Assembly: GCF_947631635.1 (NCBI RefSeq)
Contig: NZ_CANRMB010000001.1
Coordinates: forward strand, 124,001 to 188,000
DNA: 64,000 bases
Direction of reading: 5' to 3'
DNA from: an uncultured Dysosmobacter sp.
Lineage (GTDB): Bacteria > Bacillota > Clostridia > Oscillospirales > Oscillospiraceae
Both the position numbers and the translations under genes were made by a program. Below, piece by piece: positions 1 to 7,541 of the stretch (positions are counted from its first letter, which is position 1; each line of letters opens with the position of its first letter). Under the pieces are notes generated by a model, which was not told the DNA's origin, did not search any database, and saw only the letters and a list, made by a program, of their open reading frames with translations.

Positions 1-70
1 GATCTGTGACCAGCACCTTTACCAGAGGTCCGGCCCGCTGCCGGATAACGAGAAAGGGCCCGTCAGGCAT
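1..70 (-). CDS. 5' end of an unidentified gene (cut by the window edge)
   Basis: Reading leftward, an ATG at 70 opens a frame of 23 codons that is still open at the window edge (MPDGPFLVIRQRAGP...). It sits six bases after a GGAGGAGG ribosome binding site and overlaps the stop codon of the upstream gene at 63-65, as other genes of this leftward operon do. An alternative ATG lies at 76. Too little is visible to name a family; this is the next gene of the element A operon. Confidence 0.4.
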   Translation of the reverse strand, partial: MPDGPFLVIRQRAGPLVKVLVTD

Positions 71-386
71 GGTCATCCTCCTCCGCTGGCTGCTGGAGCC
101 AATATATAAGTTCTCCCTTCTCATCGCACTTCCAGGCTAAAGGCTTTTGGGCCCATTGTGCGAGGAAAGCGGACAACTCCTCATCGCTCATGGCCCGGAT
201 GCGGTCAGCTCTTGTTGGTCGATACCCTGTGTCAATGTACTGTGTATCATTATCGCCAGAATCATGGAATATTTCGGGAACAGCGTCATACCATCCAATC
301 CTTCCATCTTTGTTTCTGCAAAGAACGCAGTCATGGATCAATACATCACCATAATAAATTCTGATGGAGAGCTCTCCCTTGCTCAT
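63..386 (-). CDS. hypothetical protein of integrative element A (107 aa)
   Basis: A 107-residue acidic soluble protein with no signal peptide or membrane segment. The ATG at 386 follows a good AAGGAGG site. I recognise no domain; the C-terminal half has a short helical motif (MSDEELSAFLAQW) followed by an acidic tail. It overlaps the end of the upstream 169-residue gene by four bases and the start of the next gene, so it is translationally linked inside a long leftward operon carrying ssb, parA and the helicase. The role is unknown; accessory protein of a phage-like or ICE-like element is inference from position. Confidence 0.6.
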   Translation of the reverse strand: MSKGELSIRIYYGDVLIHDCVLCRNKDGRIGWYDAVPEIFHDSGDNDTQYIDTGYRPTRADRIRAMSDEELSAFLAQWAQKPLAWKCDEKGELIYWLQQPAEEDDHA

Positions 387-892
387 GTCGTTTCCTCCTT
401 CGGCTTGTGGCGGTAGAAACGTCCTTCTTCCAGCGGTCTACACCCACCGCCAATATACTGTACTCCTTGTCGGCCTGCGCATACATCTGGTCGAACCGCG
501 CACCAATCATGTAGACAATCATCCCACACAGGCGGCGAGAATCTGTCCATCTCCCGCAGCTCTTCCAGCGTCAGCGGCTCGCCCTTCTCCGCCTCCTGCT
601 GGGTGCGGAGGGCTGCAATAGCCAACGAAACTGCATTATCAAAATCGGGGTCAAGCCCATCAGCGCACCGTTCCAGGTAATTAATTGCTTCCTCTTGCTG
701 GTCCAGCAACGCGGACCAATGGTCGCAGCGATCCAGTGCCGTCTCCATATGCTCCACGGCGTTCCGCAGGACGGCGCAGCCGTGGACGCTGCAGTTATGC
801 TCATAGCCGCAGCTCAGGCAGGCCAGGCTTTCCGTCTCCACCTTCAGACGCCGTAACGCCTGCAGAGTAGCACCATAGTCCATAGTAATCAA
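383..892 (-). CDS. hypothetical Cys-rich protein of element A (about 169 aa)
   Basis: An uncharacterised acidic helical protein. The N-terminal region carries four cysteines (CLSCGYEHNCSVHGC, around residues 25-39) that could bind zinc, and more Cys and Trp residues lie near the C terminus. Start choice is open: a TTG at 892 overlaps the ssb stop as TTGA and is well spaced from GGAG, while an ATG follows three codons later at 883. It lies directly downstream of ssb and upstream of another unknown, within the element's replication operon. No function can be assigned from the sequence. Confidence 0.6.
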   Translation of the reverse strand: MITMDYGATLQALRRLKVETESLACLSCGYEHNCSVHGCAVLRNAVEHMETALDRCDHWSALLDQQEEAINYLERCADGLDPDFDNAVSLAIAALRTQQEAEKGEPLTLEELREMDRFSPPVWDDCLHDWCAVRPDVCAGRQGVQYIGGGCRPLEEGRFYRHKPKEETT

Positions 893-1287
893 AACGGCAG
901 TTCTCCTTTCTCATCCTCCGGCAGTTCCTGAATCTCCCCGGCGGCCGGTGTGTCCGAATCGGACACTTTCTTGCTGTCACCGAAATATACATTTTCCGCC
1001 ACTACCTCAGCGCTCCTGCGCTTGCCGCCGTTTTGGTCCACCCAGTCGCGGATCTGCAAGCGCCCCTCCACCGCAGCCATCCGGCCCTTGGTGAAGTACT
1101 TACTGACAAATACGCCCAGGTTCCGCCAGGCCACTACGTCAATGAAATCCGTCTCTTTCTCGCCGCTTTGGGTTTTAAAGTCCCGGTCCACGGCCAGAGA
1201 AAAAGCTGCCACTGCCGTTCCGGTCCCCGTATGCCGCAGCTCCGGGTCACGGGTCAGACGGCCCATAATGATGATTTTATTCAGCAT
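889..1287 (-). CDS. ssb: single-stranded DNA-binding protein
   Basis: A 132-residue SSB. The N-terminal OB fold shows the family start (MLNKIIIMGRLTRDPE) and the conserved VVAWRNLGVFVSKYFTKG segment. The C-terminal tail is short and acidic and ends in GELPF, close to the usual DDDIPF tip that recruits partner proteins. The ATG at 1287 is chosen because it has GAGGAG at the right distance; a longer frame lacks family sequence upstream. It probably coats single-stranded DNA during replication or transfer of element A, working with the DnaB-like helicase and replisome organiser encoded upstream in the same operon. Confidence 0.93.
   Translation of the reverse strand: MLNKIIIMGRLTRDPELRHTGTGTAVAAFSLAVDRDFKTQSGEKETDFIDVVAWRNLGVFVSKYFTKGRMAAVEGRLQIRDWVDQNGGKRRSAEVVAENVYFGDSKKVSDSDTPAAGEIQELPEDEKGELPF
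950..966. repeat. 17-bp palindrome (copy 1 of 3), inside ssb
   Basis: GTGTCCGAATCGGACAC is a perfect inverted repeat around a central A. Related sequences occur at 12017-12033 and 13204-13220, there just ahead of ribosome binding sites. This copy lies within the C-terminal coding part of ssb (the VSDSDTP stretch). Confidence 0.6.
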
Positions 1288-1423
1288 GTTCTTTTCTCCT
1301 CGTATTACGCAGATATCGCCGTCTGGCAGTATTGTAGTCCGCCCAGGCTGGACAAGTCTTGGGATCATGACAGCCTGGGCGGTGCTTCTGGCAGAACTGG
1401 CAGGGGGAAGAGATCAAACCCAT
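1277..1423 (-). CDS. small zinc-finger protein (48 aa)
   Basis: A 48-residue protein starting MGLISSPCQFCQKHRPGC and ending in an Arg/Lys-rich tail. Four cysteines and a histidine (CQFC, HRPGC, HDPKTC) form a compact metal-binding pattern common in small ORFs of Firmicute phages and ICEs. The ATG at 1423 overlaps the stop of the preceding 36-residue gene as TGATG, and its own stop overlaps the ssb start by 11 bases, so the three are translationally coupled. The biochemical role is unknown; nucleic-acid binding is an inference from the zinc pattern and basic tail. Confidence 0.6.
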   Translation of the reverse strand: MGLISSPCQFCQKHRPGCHDPKTCPAWADYNTARRRYLRNTRRKEHAE

Positions 1424-1533
1424 CAGGACACCGCCCCCATGGAGCCGGACACCATCACCAGCACGATCACCCAAGCCGCCAGAAGGAGACCGCCCAATAC
1501 TGCCTGGGGCCTCCATCCTGTATCGCGTTTCAT
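1423..1533 (-). CDS. single-span membrane micropeptide (36 aa)
   Basis: Thirty-six residues beginning MKRDTGWRPQAV, followed by an uninterrupted hydrophobic span (LGGLLLAAWVIVLVMVSG) and a short tail. A GGAGG sequence lies just upstream, the start codon overlaps the stop of the upstream 83-residue gene as ATGA, and the stop overlaps the next start as TGATG. This chaining argues that it is translated. Function unknown; one of three similar micropeptides in element A (also 1801-1902 and 8286-8378). Confidence 0.5.
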   Translation of the reverse strand: MKRDTGWRPQAVLGGLLLAAWVIVLVMVSGSMGAVS

Positions 1534-1781
1534 CCGGCCGCCTCCTGGGTAACGCCTTTCAGTACGGCATTTGTGGTCTCCAGAAGGCCCAGGCCGGTGA
1601 CATCCACCCGGCGGGTAACGCCATCGGCGCAGCGGATCAGCGCCAGCTCGTTCAGCAGGTCTCCCTCATCGTGGCAGTGATATTCCACCCGGACGACGCC
1701 CGGACACATGGCCGCCACACAGCGGGACAGCTCCCGCCGTACAAAATCGCCCTTCCGGGCCAAATTCTCAAGGATCATCAT
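1530..1781 (-). CDS. hypothetical protein (83 aa)
   Basis: A small soluble protein (MMILENLARKGDFVRRELSR...) with two regions: an N-terminal helix and a beta-rich middle with CHDEGD and RVDVTGLGLLETTNAV. The start is one of two adjacent ATGs (1781 or 1778) after AAAGGAG; the second has the better spacing. It sits between two membrane micropeptides in the element A operon. I do not recognise a family. Confidence 0.6.
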   Translation of the reverse strand: MMILENLARKGDFVRRELSRCVAAMCPGVVRVEYHCHDEGDLLNELALIRCADGVTRRVDVTGLGLLETTNAVLKGVTQEAAG

Positions 1782-1800
1782 GACTCCTTTCCAGCGCTCA

Positions 1801-1902
1801 TTACGCCAAACCGATGTACAGTATCACAAGTACGATGGCCACTATGGCCAGCAGCATCCGGGCGATAAACGCCCGGTGCTGTTTTTGCTGATTCCTTGTC
1901 AT
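1801..1902 (-). CDS. single-span membrane micropeptide (33 aa)
   Basis: The frame reads MTRNQQKQHRAFIARMLLA... and continues as one hydrophobic helix to its end. A GGGAGG site lies six bases before the ATG at 1902. A basic N terminus ahead of a single hydrophobic helix predicts an inner-membrane peptide with its N terminus inside. A longer overlapping frame at 1778-2104 has less protein-like composition and was set aside. Function unknown. Confidence 0.5.
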   Translation of the reverse strand: MTRNQQKQHRAFIARMLLAIVAIVLVILYIGLA

Positions 1903-2036
1903 TACTTGCCTCCCTAATCTTGATATCATGATATCCCTGGTCCCGGCAGGTGGCGCCGAAGCATGAATACATGTCGGCAAAACAGCTCAGGAAAGCGGCC
2001 GACCAATGCCACCGGCCGGGAGCCGGGTATATATGC

Positions 2037-3860
2037 TCAGGCGATTTCCTGTCTCTTCTTCCGCTGATTCTGCTTTTTGGGCGGATTACTGCGCTGAAGC
2101 GCAAACCAGGGCATCAGCACCTCACGCTCCCAACGGTCGCAGAAATCACGGACCTTCTGCGGGATTTTATGCTTGTACTGCTTGTGCTCTCCGTGATGCT
2201 CATTTCCGTAACCATGGAGCTGGATCTCTTTGGGTATCCCTCTGGTCATATCGATTTGAAGCGTATAATAGCTGCGCTCTGGGCGTCGGTGGTGCCGGAC
2301 GAAGAACACCGGTTTCCCGGAACAGTGGTCCTTTCCATACGTGCCGACACAGTGGCGCAGGATCTTCCCTTCAGATACGAGGTCCGCCTCCACCCGCGGA
2401 AGGACAATGCACAGATCTCCATCTGTCCACTCCAGGTCTCTGTACCGGATAAACGTGCTGGTGAAGCCCAGCTGATACGCCGTCTTAAAGTGATTGGCCC
2501 AGTACTGGGTGATCCGCTCATGGGCTGCCATCAGGTCACGGGGCCAGAGCGTTTCCTCGGTCTCCGCCATATGCGCGTCGTGCAGCATTTTCCGGTAGTC
2601 AATCAACAGCTGCACCCCATCCTCCAGCATCCGGCGTTTCTCCAGATACCGCACCGCACGCAGAGGAAGAAGGTCCTCCCACCCGGCGGCGATCATCTCC
2701 AGAAGCTGCCCGACGGCTTTACTACCAATGCGTTCCCGGCAATACTCAAAATCCATGGCGTCCGCTTTTTGGATCTGACGCCGGTATCTGTCCCAGCATT
2801 TCGCGTCCCCTTCGCGCCACCGCTTCTCTTTGATCTCCCGGAACGCGGACTTGCTCATATGCAGCATCCGGTGAGGCTTGACCTCATTCCAGTCCACCCA
2901 GTTGATAGGGGGCGCGTCGCGTAGACCCTGTAACTGCGCGGCACGATCCAGAAAACCGTCTATTGCCTCATAGACCGCGGCCGAAAAACCCTGACGAACC
3001 AGATTTTCCACCTGCGGGTACTTTTCCCATACATGGAGGTACGCCCCCGGCCAGACTCCGCCTTCCCCGATGTATTCATCCAGAGCGCTCTTTTCTCCGG
3101 TGTGCCCGCCCAGGTCTGGGCCGTAAGCCAATGTCCATCCCCCTATTTTTCGATGCCTATTTGCCTCCCAGGAATAATAGGGGATCTGCATCGGGTCCCG
3201 GGTGTAGGTACAGGGATGCCAAATCACATCCCGCACCTCGCGTCCGACGCGCTCGGCACGGAACCGGCGGAGCTTTCCGTCAAGGTCGATCAGCAGCGCG
3301 GCATGGGGACAGAACATCGTGTAGTCGCCCCCGGTGTCATCAAAATGGCGGCTCACCAGCCAGTACATGACCACGGTGTACGCCTCCACATTGACCACCT
3401 CCGCCTGAAGGACCTGATAAGTGCGCCCCCTGCGCAGCTCCGCCCGGCGTGTCACCTCAAGAGAGGTCCAGCAGTACGGACACAGGACCGTTTCCCCATC
3501 CAGATACACATTGGCGTCCACGCCTGGTTCCGCATAGCCGTCATAGATCACTCCATCCGGTCCCTCCCTCAGCACGATACCGCCTTTGGTGTAACCGGCA
3601 ATAAAATCCTCTCCGCAGGCCGTGCAGGTACAGCGGGCGCCCCAGCGGTGCTTTGCCGTCCGCTCCCGGCGCTCCCAGTCCTCGGGGGACATCGTCTGTT
3701 TGATTTCCTCCATCAGCGTGACGGCCTCCCGGTGGTACAGCAGCATGGCATCACCAAGATTGCCCTCCTCCATATAGATGCCTTTCAGCACATCCTCGAC
3801 CAGATCACCGCAGGGCTCCACAGGCAGCTTCTGCGCCATGGATTTCCATGTTCGATCCAT
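2037..3860 (-). CDS. PcfJ-like domain protein
   Basis: A 607-residue protein whose C-terminal third matches what I know of PcfJ-like proteins of conjugative plasmids and ICEs: a histidine-rich block (HCVGTYGKDHCSGKPVFFVR, then LQIDMTRGIPKEIQLHGYGN and an EHKQYKHKIP stretch). The N-terminal part has two Cys pairs near residues 97-105 and 152-155 (CTCTACGEDF, CPYCW), likely a zinc ribbon. PcfJ was named from the pCF10 transfer region, but its biochemical role is unknown. Here it lies downstream of the PcfK-like gene, the same pairing as on such elements, which supports the call. Confidence 0.75.
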   Translation of the reverse strand: MDRTWKSMAQKLPVEPCGDLVEDVLKGIYMEEGNLGDAMLLYHREAVTLMEEIKQTMSPEDWERRERTAKHRWGARCTCTACGEDFIAGYTKGGIVLREGPDGVIYDGYAEPGVDANVYLDGETVLCPYCWTSLEVTRRAELRRGRTYQVLQAEVVNVEAYTVVMYWLVSRHFDDTGGDYTMFCPHAALLIDLDGKLRRFRAERVGREVRDVIWHPCTYTRDPMQIPYYSWEANRHRKIGGWTLAYGPDLGGHTGEKSALDEYIGEGGVWPGAYLHVWEKYPQVENLVRQGFSAAVYEAIDGFLDRAAQLQGLRDAPPINWVDWNEVKPHRMLHMSKSAFREIKEKRWREGDAKCWDRYRRQIQKADAMDFEYCRERIGSKAVGQLLEMIAAGWEDLLPLRAVRYLEKRRMLEDGVQLLIDYRKMLHDAHMAETEETLWPRDLMAAHERITQYWANHFKTAYQLGFTSTFIRYRDLEWTDGDLCIVLPRVEADLVSEGKILRHCVGTYGKDHCSGKPVFFVRHHRRPERSYYTLQIDMTRGIPKEIQLHGYGNEHHGEHKQYKHKIPQKVRDFCDRWEREVLMPWFALQRSNPPKKQNQRKKRQEIA

Positions 3861-3869
3861 GCCGCCACC

Positions 3870-4211
3870 TCACAGGAAGTCCGCCAAATCAATGAGATTT
3901 GGACGGCGATCCCCCAGGCCGGTTTTTTCGCTGGTGCCAAGGCCATAGAATTCCCGCAGGATGTTCTCTGCCTCCGCCGGTGTCACACAGGCGAAATTAC
4001 CGGTTTTGTGCTTGTCCGCAAAAGCCTTGATCTTCTTCTCCGCCTCCACGATGGACATGGACGCATTTTCCAGGTCCTGGGCGATCAGATCCGCGCTGGC
4101 CGGCTCTCTCCGGCAGATGTCCATCAGCTGCTCCGCGACCATCCATGGAGCCGACCGCTCTTTCACTCCGCTCTGCTGCTCCCGCAGCTTTTCAATAGCC
4201 CGATCGGTCAT
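3870..4211 (-). CDS. PcfK-like / AcrIIA9-family-like small protein (113 aa)
   Basis: A 113-residue helical protein starting MTDRAIEKLREQQ with a middle motif AEQLMDICRREP and a C-terminal MSIVEAEKKIKAFADKH then PAEAENILREFYGLG. By memory this pattern fits PcfK-like proteins, a group that includes the Cas9 inhibitor family AcrIIA9. The ATG at 4211 is preferred: it follows AAGGAG and overlaps the upstream stop as ATGA; a GTG three codons earlier is possible. It is encoded just ahead of the PcfJ-like gene. Anti-CRISPR activity is only a possibility raised by family resemblance; not every PcfK homologue inhibits Cas9. Confidence 0.55.
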   Translation of the reverse strand: MTDRAIEKLREQQSGVKERSAPWMVAEQLMDICRREPASADLIAQDLENASMSIVEAEKKIKAFADKHKTGNFACVTPAEAENILREFYGLGTSEKTGLGDRRPNLIDLADFL

Positions 4212-5197
4212 TCCGCGCACCTCCTTGTGGCATCCGCCAGGGCCAGAAGCGCCTTCCGGATCTTTCCGGCAAGGTCCTCGTCACCCCGATTGCGGATCTT
4301 CAGCAGCAGGCCGTTGAGCTTGTTGATCTCCTCCTGAGCCTGTGTAAACAGCAGCTCAAATGCGGCCAGATCCTTATCGCTGGAGATCATGGCTTTTCGC
4401 TCTTCTGCACGAACCGCTTCCAGCTTCCGCCGGGACTCTTCCAGTGCTTCCTCAGCAGCCTTTCGCTTTTCCTCAGCCTTCTTTCGGGCCTCAACGGCCT
4501 TGTCCACCTTGGCCTGCATTTCGGCCACGGCCTCCTGTCGGGCCTTATCCAGAGCCTCCTGGTCCACAGCCATCACCGCCACATCCACCGGTTTCTCCTG
4601 AAGGGCCTTCAGTTCCGCCCGGGCCTCGTTCAACTCCTGCCGGGTCTGTTCCTCGGCGGTCTGGGTGCTCTGATGCAGTTGCTTCAAGACAGCCATATCC
4701 GCCTCCATCTTGGAGCAGCTGTCCTCAGCGGCTTGTGCCTCCGCTTTGGCGGCTTCGGCGGCCTGTCTGGCCTCATCCCGTTCCCGAATGGCCTTTTCCA
4801 GCTCCCGGGAGGTCATGTCCACAACGGTCTTTTCCTCACCGTCCACAATGTGGTTTTCCGCCATGAACTGCTCACGCTCTTCGGCCGGCAAAGCCAGCAG
4901 AGTTAAGGCTTTTGTGGCCCCCAAATCGGCAAGCGCCTGCCGATTTGTCCACTCTCTTGCCAGCCTCATAAACTTTCTGGCCGTACGCTCGGAAAACTCC
5001 ACCTGTTCTTCCAACCAGGGAAGCCATTCCCCGTGCGGCAGCATGGCCTTGGCCTCATTCAACCGCTGGCCAATGCCAAGAATAGCATTACCTGCGTCCT
5101 GTTTCATCTGAAGGATCTCCGCGGTAATGGCCTCGATGCTGCGCTCTGCAGAGGGTGCCTGATGTCTCTCAGCAAATTTGGAAATATCAAAAGACAT
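4208..5197 (-). CDS. DUF3102-type coiled-coil protein
   Basis: A 329-residue protein. The first 110 residues match the DUF3102 pattern seen on phages and ICEs (ILQMKQDAGNAILGIGQRLN, then LPHGEWLPWLEEQVEFSER and a helical segment ending in LLALPAEEREQF). Residues about 130-290 form a long charged coiled coil rich in Glu, Ala and Lys. The ATG at 5197 has GGGGGAGG at good spacing; a GTG two codons earlier is less likely. It directly follows parA and may act with it in partition as a DNA-binding or filament-adapting partner, but that is inference from position. Confidence 0.7.
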   Translation of the reverse strand: MSFDISKFAERHQAPSAERSIEAITAEILQMKQDAGNAILGIGQRLNEAKAMLPHGEWLPWLEEQVEFSERTARKFMRLAREWTNRQALADLGATKALTLLALPAEEREQFMAENHIVDGEEKTVVDMTSRELEKAIRERDEARQAAEAAKAEAQAAEDSCSKMEADMAVLKQLHQSTQTAEEQTRQELNEARAELKALQEKPVDVAVMAVDQEALDKARQEAVAEMQAKVDKAVEARKKAEEKRKAAEEALEESRRKLEAVRAEERKAMISSDKDLAAFELLFTQAQEEINKLNGLLLKIRNRGDEDLAGKIRKALLALADATRRCAE

Positions 5198-5199
5198 GC

Positions 5200-5967
5200 T
5201 CACACCTCCCCCAGGTATTCCCGTACCCAGGCCCGGTAATCCTGACTGGCCGCACTGCCGGGGCTGTACTGCCAGATGGGCGTGCGGTCAAAAGTGCTCT
5301 CCGGCACCTTCTCCGTCCGGCGGATCGTCTGGCGGAAAACCGGCACATCCAGGGACCGGAGCAGCGCCTCTCCCTGGCGGACCACCTCCGTGTTGCGCCA
5401 CTGGGTCAGCAGGACACCGGCAATCCGGATGGAGCTGTTGGCCCGCCGCATGCTGCGGATCTGCGCGGCCATATCCATCATGCCAGAAAACGAAAATCCA
5501 TCCACCAGCATGGGGATCACAACCTCATCCGCCGCAATCAAGGCCGCGATGGAGGCTGTGGTAAATCCCGGCGGGCAGTCAAAAACAAAGAAATCCGTCT
5601 CATTGTCGTGAGCCGCTGCCTGACAGAAACCCCGCAGCAGTTCCGGAGAGGATAGCCCGTCCTTGATGGCCCGCACATCCAGCTCATAGAGCCCCGACGA
5701 ACCGGGGATCAGATCCAGACCAGGGGACAGCGGCGTCAGGTTGTCGCTCCACACCGGCTCAGATTCTCCCACCAGCAGCCGCTCTATGGAAAAGTTCATA
5801 TCCGGGTCAAACTCCGGCAGATAGAACCGGGTCAGATTCATCTGTCCGTCGCAGTCCGCCAGGACCACCCGCTTGTGGTGCTCCCGCACCAGGATATCCG
5901 CCAGATTGATGGCGGTGACGGTTTTGCCGACGCCGCCTTTGTTGTTCATGATCGCTATCGTTCGCAT
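5200..5967 (-). CDS. parA: ParA/Soj-family partition ATPase
   Basis: A 255-residue ParA-type ATPase. It begins MRTIAIMNNKGGVGKTVTAI, which includes the deviant Walker A motif KGGVGKT; Walker A' and B-like segments follow (VVLADCDGQMNLTRF, FFVFDCPPGF). ParA proteins bind DNA non-specifically in the ATP state and move replicons or elements during partition. No separate parB is evident; the coiled-coil DUF3102 protein translated immediately downstream is the best candidate partner. Its presence suggests that the excised form of element A replicates and is actively maintained. Confidence 0.88.
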   Translation of the reverse strand: MRTIAIMNNKGGVGKTVTAINLADILVREHHKRVVLADCDGQMNLTRFYLPEFDPDMNFSIERLLVGESEPVWSDNLTPLSPGLDLIPGSSGLYELDVRAIKDGLSSPELLRGFCQAAAHDNETDFFVFDCPPGFTTASIAALIAADEVVIPMLVDGFSFSGMMDMAAQIRSMRRANSSIRIAGVLLTQWRNTEVVRQGEALLRSLDVPVFRQTIRRTEKVPESTFDRTPIWQYSPGSAASQDYRAWVREYLGEV

Positions 5968-5994
5968 GTTTTCGCATCCTCTCTCATCCGGGCC

Positions 5995-6183
5995 TTATGC
6001 CCGGTCCTCAAAAAAATAGCTTTTCCGGAACTTCTCACCCGACAGGGGAAAGGTGAATTCCACTGTGTAGAACCGCCCTGCTGGGTGGATGTACACCACC
6101 CGCCCCTCCATGGGCGTGGACTTGATAGCCCCAAATGTGGTGTTCAGTGACGGAAGCTCCGTCCGCTTGTCCCCAATATTCAT
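5995..6183 (-). CDS. hypothetical small beta-rich protein (62 aa)
   Basis: Sixty-two residues with the character of a small beta barrel (SLNTTFGAIKSTPMEGRVVY, then HPAGRFYTVEFTFP). The ATG at 6183 overlaps the helicase stop as ATGA, so it is coupled to helicase translation. No recognised domain. It lies between the helicase and parA; a small accessory replication protein is a guess. Confidence 0.55.
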   Translation of the reverse strand: MNIGDKRTELPSLNTTFGAIKSTPMEGRVVYIHPAGRFYTVEFTFPLSGEKFRKSYFFEDRA

Positions 6184-7541
6184 GTACTGTTCTCACCCTC
6201 TGGAAAAACCCTGTCGATGTCGCCCCGATCTTCTGTGATTTTCATCTGTCTGGCCTCAGCATCCCACCCATAGGGCCGCTTGGAATCTCCTGTGCGGTCC
6301 ACAAAGAATCGCCGGGACTTCTTATCAAAATCCAGCCACTGGTTGATGTGGGAACCGAAGTCCCGGTTTTTCAGGGTCATCAGCAGCGGCTTGGTCTCCG
6401 GCTGGCCCTTGTCATCTGTAGAGGCATGGGTTGTCAGGAAAAACACATTATCCGCCCGGTTCGTAATATCGGCGCTGCCGTTGACATCATCGGCGGAAAC
6501 TTTGCCGTTCTGGTCGCTGGTGCTTTTCCGGGGATGTACCACAAGGTGGGTGTGCACATGCTGCCGCTTGGAAAACGTCGCCAGCATCTGCGTGAACTGG
6601 GACTGGATGCGGTTGAAATCCGAATCCCGCTTATAGTCAAAATCCACGGACATGATGTTGTCCACCAGGAACACATCTGCGTTATACCGCATTTTTGCAT
6701 ACGCGAATTGCTTGAGGATCGCCTCCGGGTCGTGGCGGGTGTTTTTTTCCAGGTCAAAGAGCCAGAACCGTTCGCTGAGCCATTCGGAGATCATCTGGTC
6801 CGCCATTTCATCCACGGTGGGGAGCCGCTTCCCGGTCATAGGATCGGCACGGTACGTGATATAGTCCGGTCCGGCGGCCTGAAGATATGCCCACTCCCGA
6901 AACTGCGACTGATCCAATTCCCCCGAGTATGCGCATACCACGTGGCCCTGGTCCACCGCCTCCAGCAGGATCTGGCTTAGGATCGTGCTCTTACCGGAGC
7001 CGCGCTTGCCTGTCCAGACAGACAGTTCTCCGGCGAAAAAGCCGCCGATACTCTTGTCCAGCCGGTCGAAGCGGGACAGCGTCCGGGGAACCTTGGTCAT
7101 ATCCCGCTTCTGGATGTCGGCCAGATTCAAAATGCCGTAGGCCGGAAGTTCTACCGCACCAGAAAGGATGCGGGGGAGATCCGCGATACCGTGGGCCTCT
7201 ATGTACTCGCGGATGCTCCGGCAATTTTGAAAGCCGCTGTCCTGCACCACATACAGGCGGGATGCCGGAAGCCAGGGCCGCAACTCCCGGACCAGTTCCT
7301 CCCGGGCGATGGCATTGGGCTCCACAATGACGATGTACTCCCAGTGCTCAAAAAAGGGCTGGCATTTTACCACGTCGTTCCACTCACAGCCGGAGCCGAG
7401 ACATACGGCGTTGACCTGGATGTCAGACACCTCCGCCACGTTGCCGCAAAACCAAAGGCCCTGCGGTAGTTTGGGATCAAGAAACCGATCTGTGAAGGTC
7501 AGGTACTGTGACGCCGCATGCATCGCTTTTTCAAATTCCAT
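6180..7541 (-). CDS. DnaB/Twinkle-type replicative helicase
   Basis: A 453-residue protein with an N-terminal region that looks like a degenerate primase/TOPRIM part (residues 1-150) and a C-terminal RecA-type SF4 helicase core. The Walker A motif is GKRGSGKSTILSQ near residue 190, the Walker B region is ADVFLVDNIM, and an HTHLVVHPRK segment fits the family arginine-finger neighbourhood. It should unwind DNA ahead of the fork when element A replicates. Its start lies inside the 3' end of the replisome organiser gene, a normal organiser-helicase pairing in phages and ICEs. Confidence 0.82.
   Translation of the reverse strand: MEFEKAMHAASQYLTFTDRFLDPKLPQGLWFCGNVAEVSDIQVNAVCLGSGCEWNDVVKCQPFFEHWEYIVIVEPNAIAREELVRELRPWLPASRLYVVQDSGFQNCRSIREYIEAHGIADLPRILSGAVELPAYGILNLADIQKRDMTKVPRTLSRFDRLDKSIGGFFAGELSVWTGKRGSGKSTILSQILLEAVDQGHVVCAYSGELDQSQFREWAYLQAAGPDYITYRADPMTGKRLPTVDEMADQMISEWLSERFWLFDLEKNTRHDPEAILKQFAYAKMRYNADVFLVDNIMSVDFDYKRDSDFNRIQSQFTQMLATFSKRQHVHTHLVVHPRKSTSDQNGKVSADDVNGSADITNRADNVFFLTTHASTDDKGQPETKPLLMTLKNRDFGSHINQWLDFDKKSRRFFVDRTGDSKRPYGWDAEARQMKITEDRGDIDRVFPEGENST

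Noticed and set aside
1778-2104. A 108-codon minus-strand frame overlapping the PcfJ end
   Set aside because: Composition is irregular and no ribosome binding site fits; the smaller frame at 1801-1902 in another phase has a strong site and a coherent membrane helix.
1950-4337. Long plus-strand frames opposite the PcfJ and PcfK region
   Set aside because: Pro/Arg/His-rich shadows of well-supported minus-strand genes with ribosome binding sites and overlaps.
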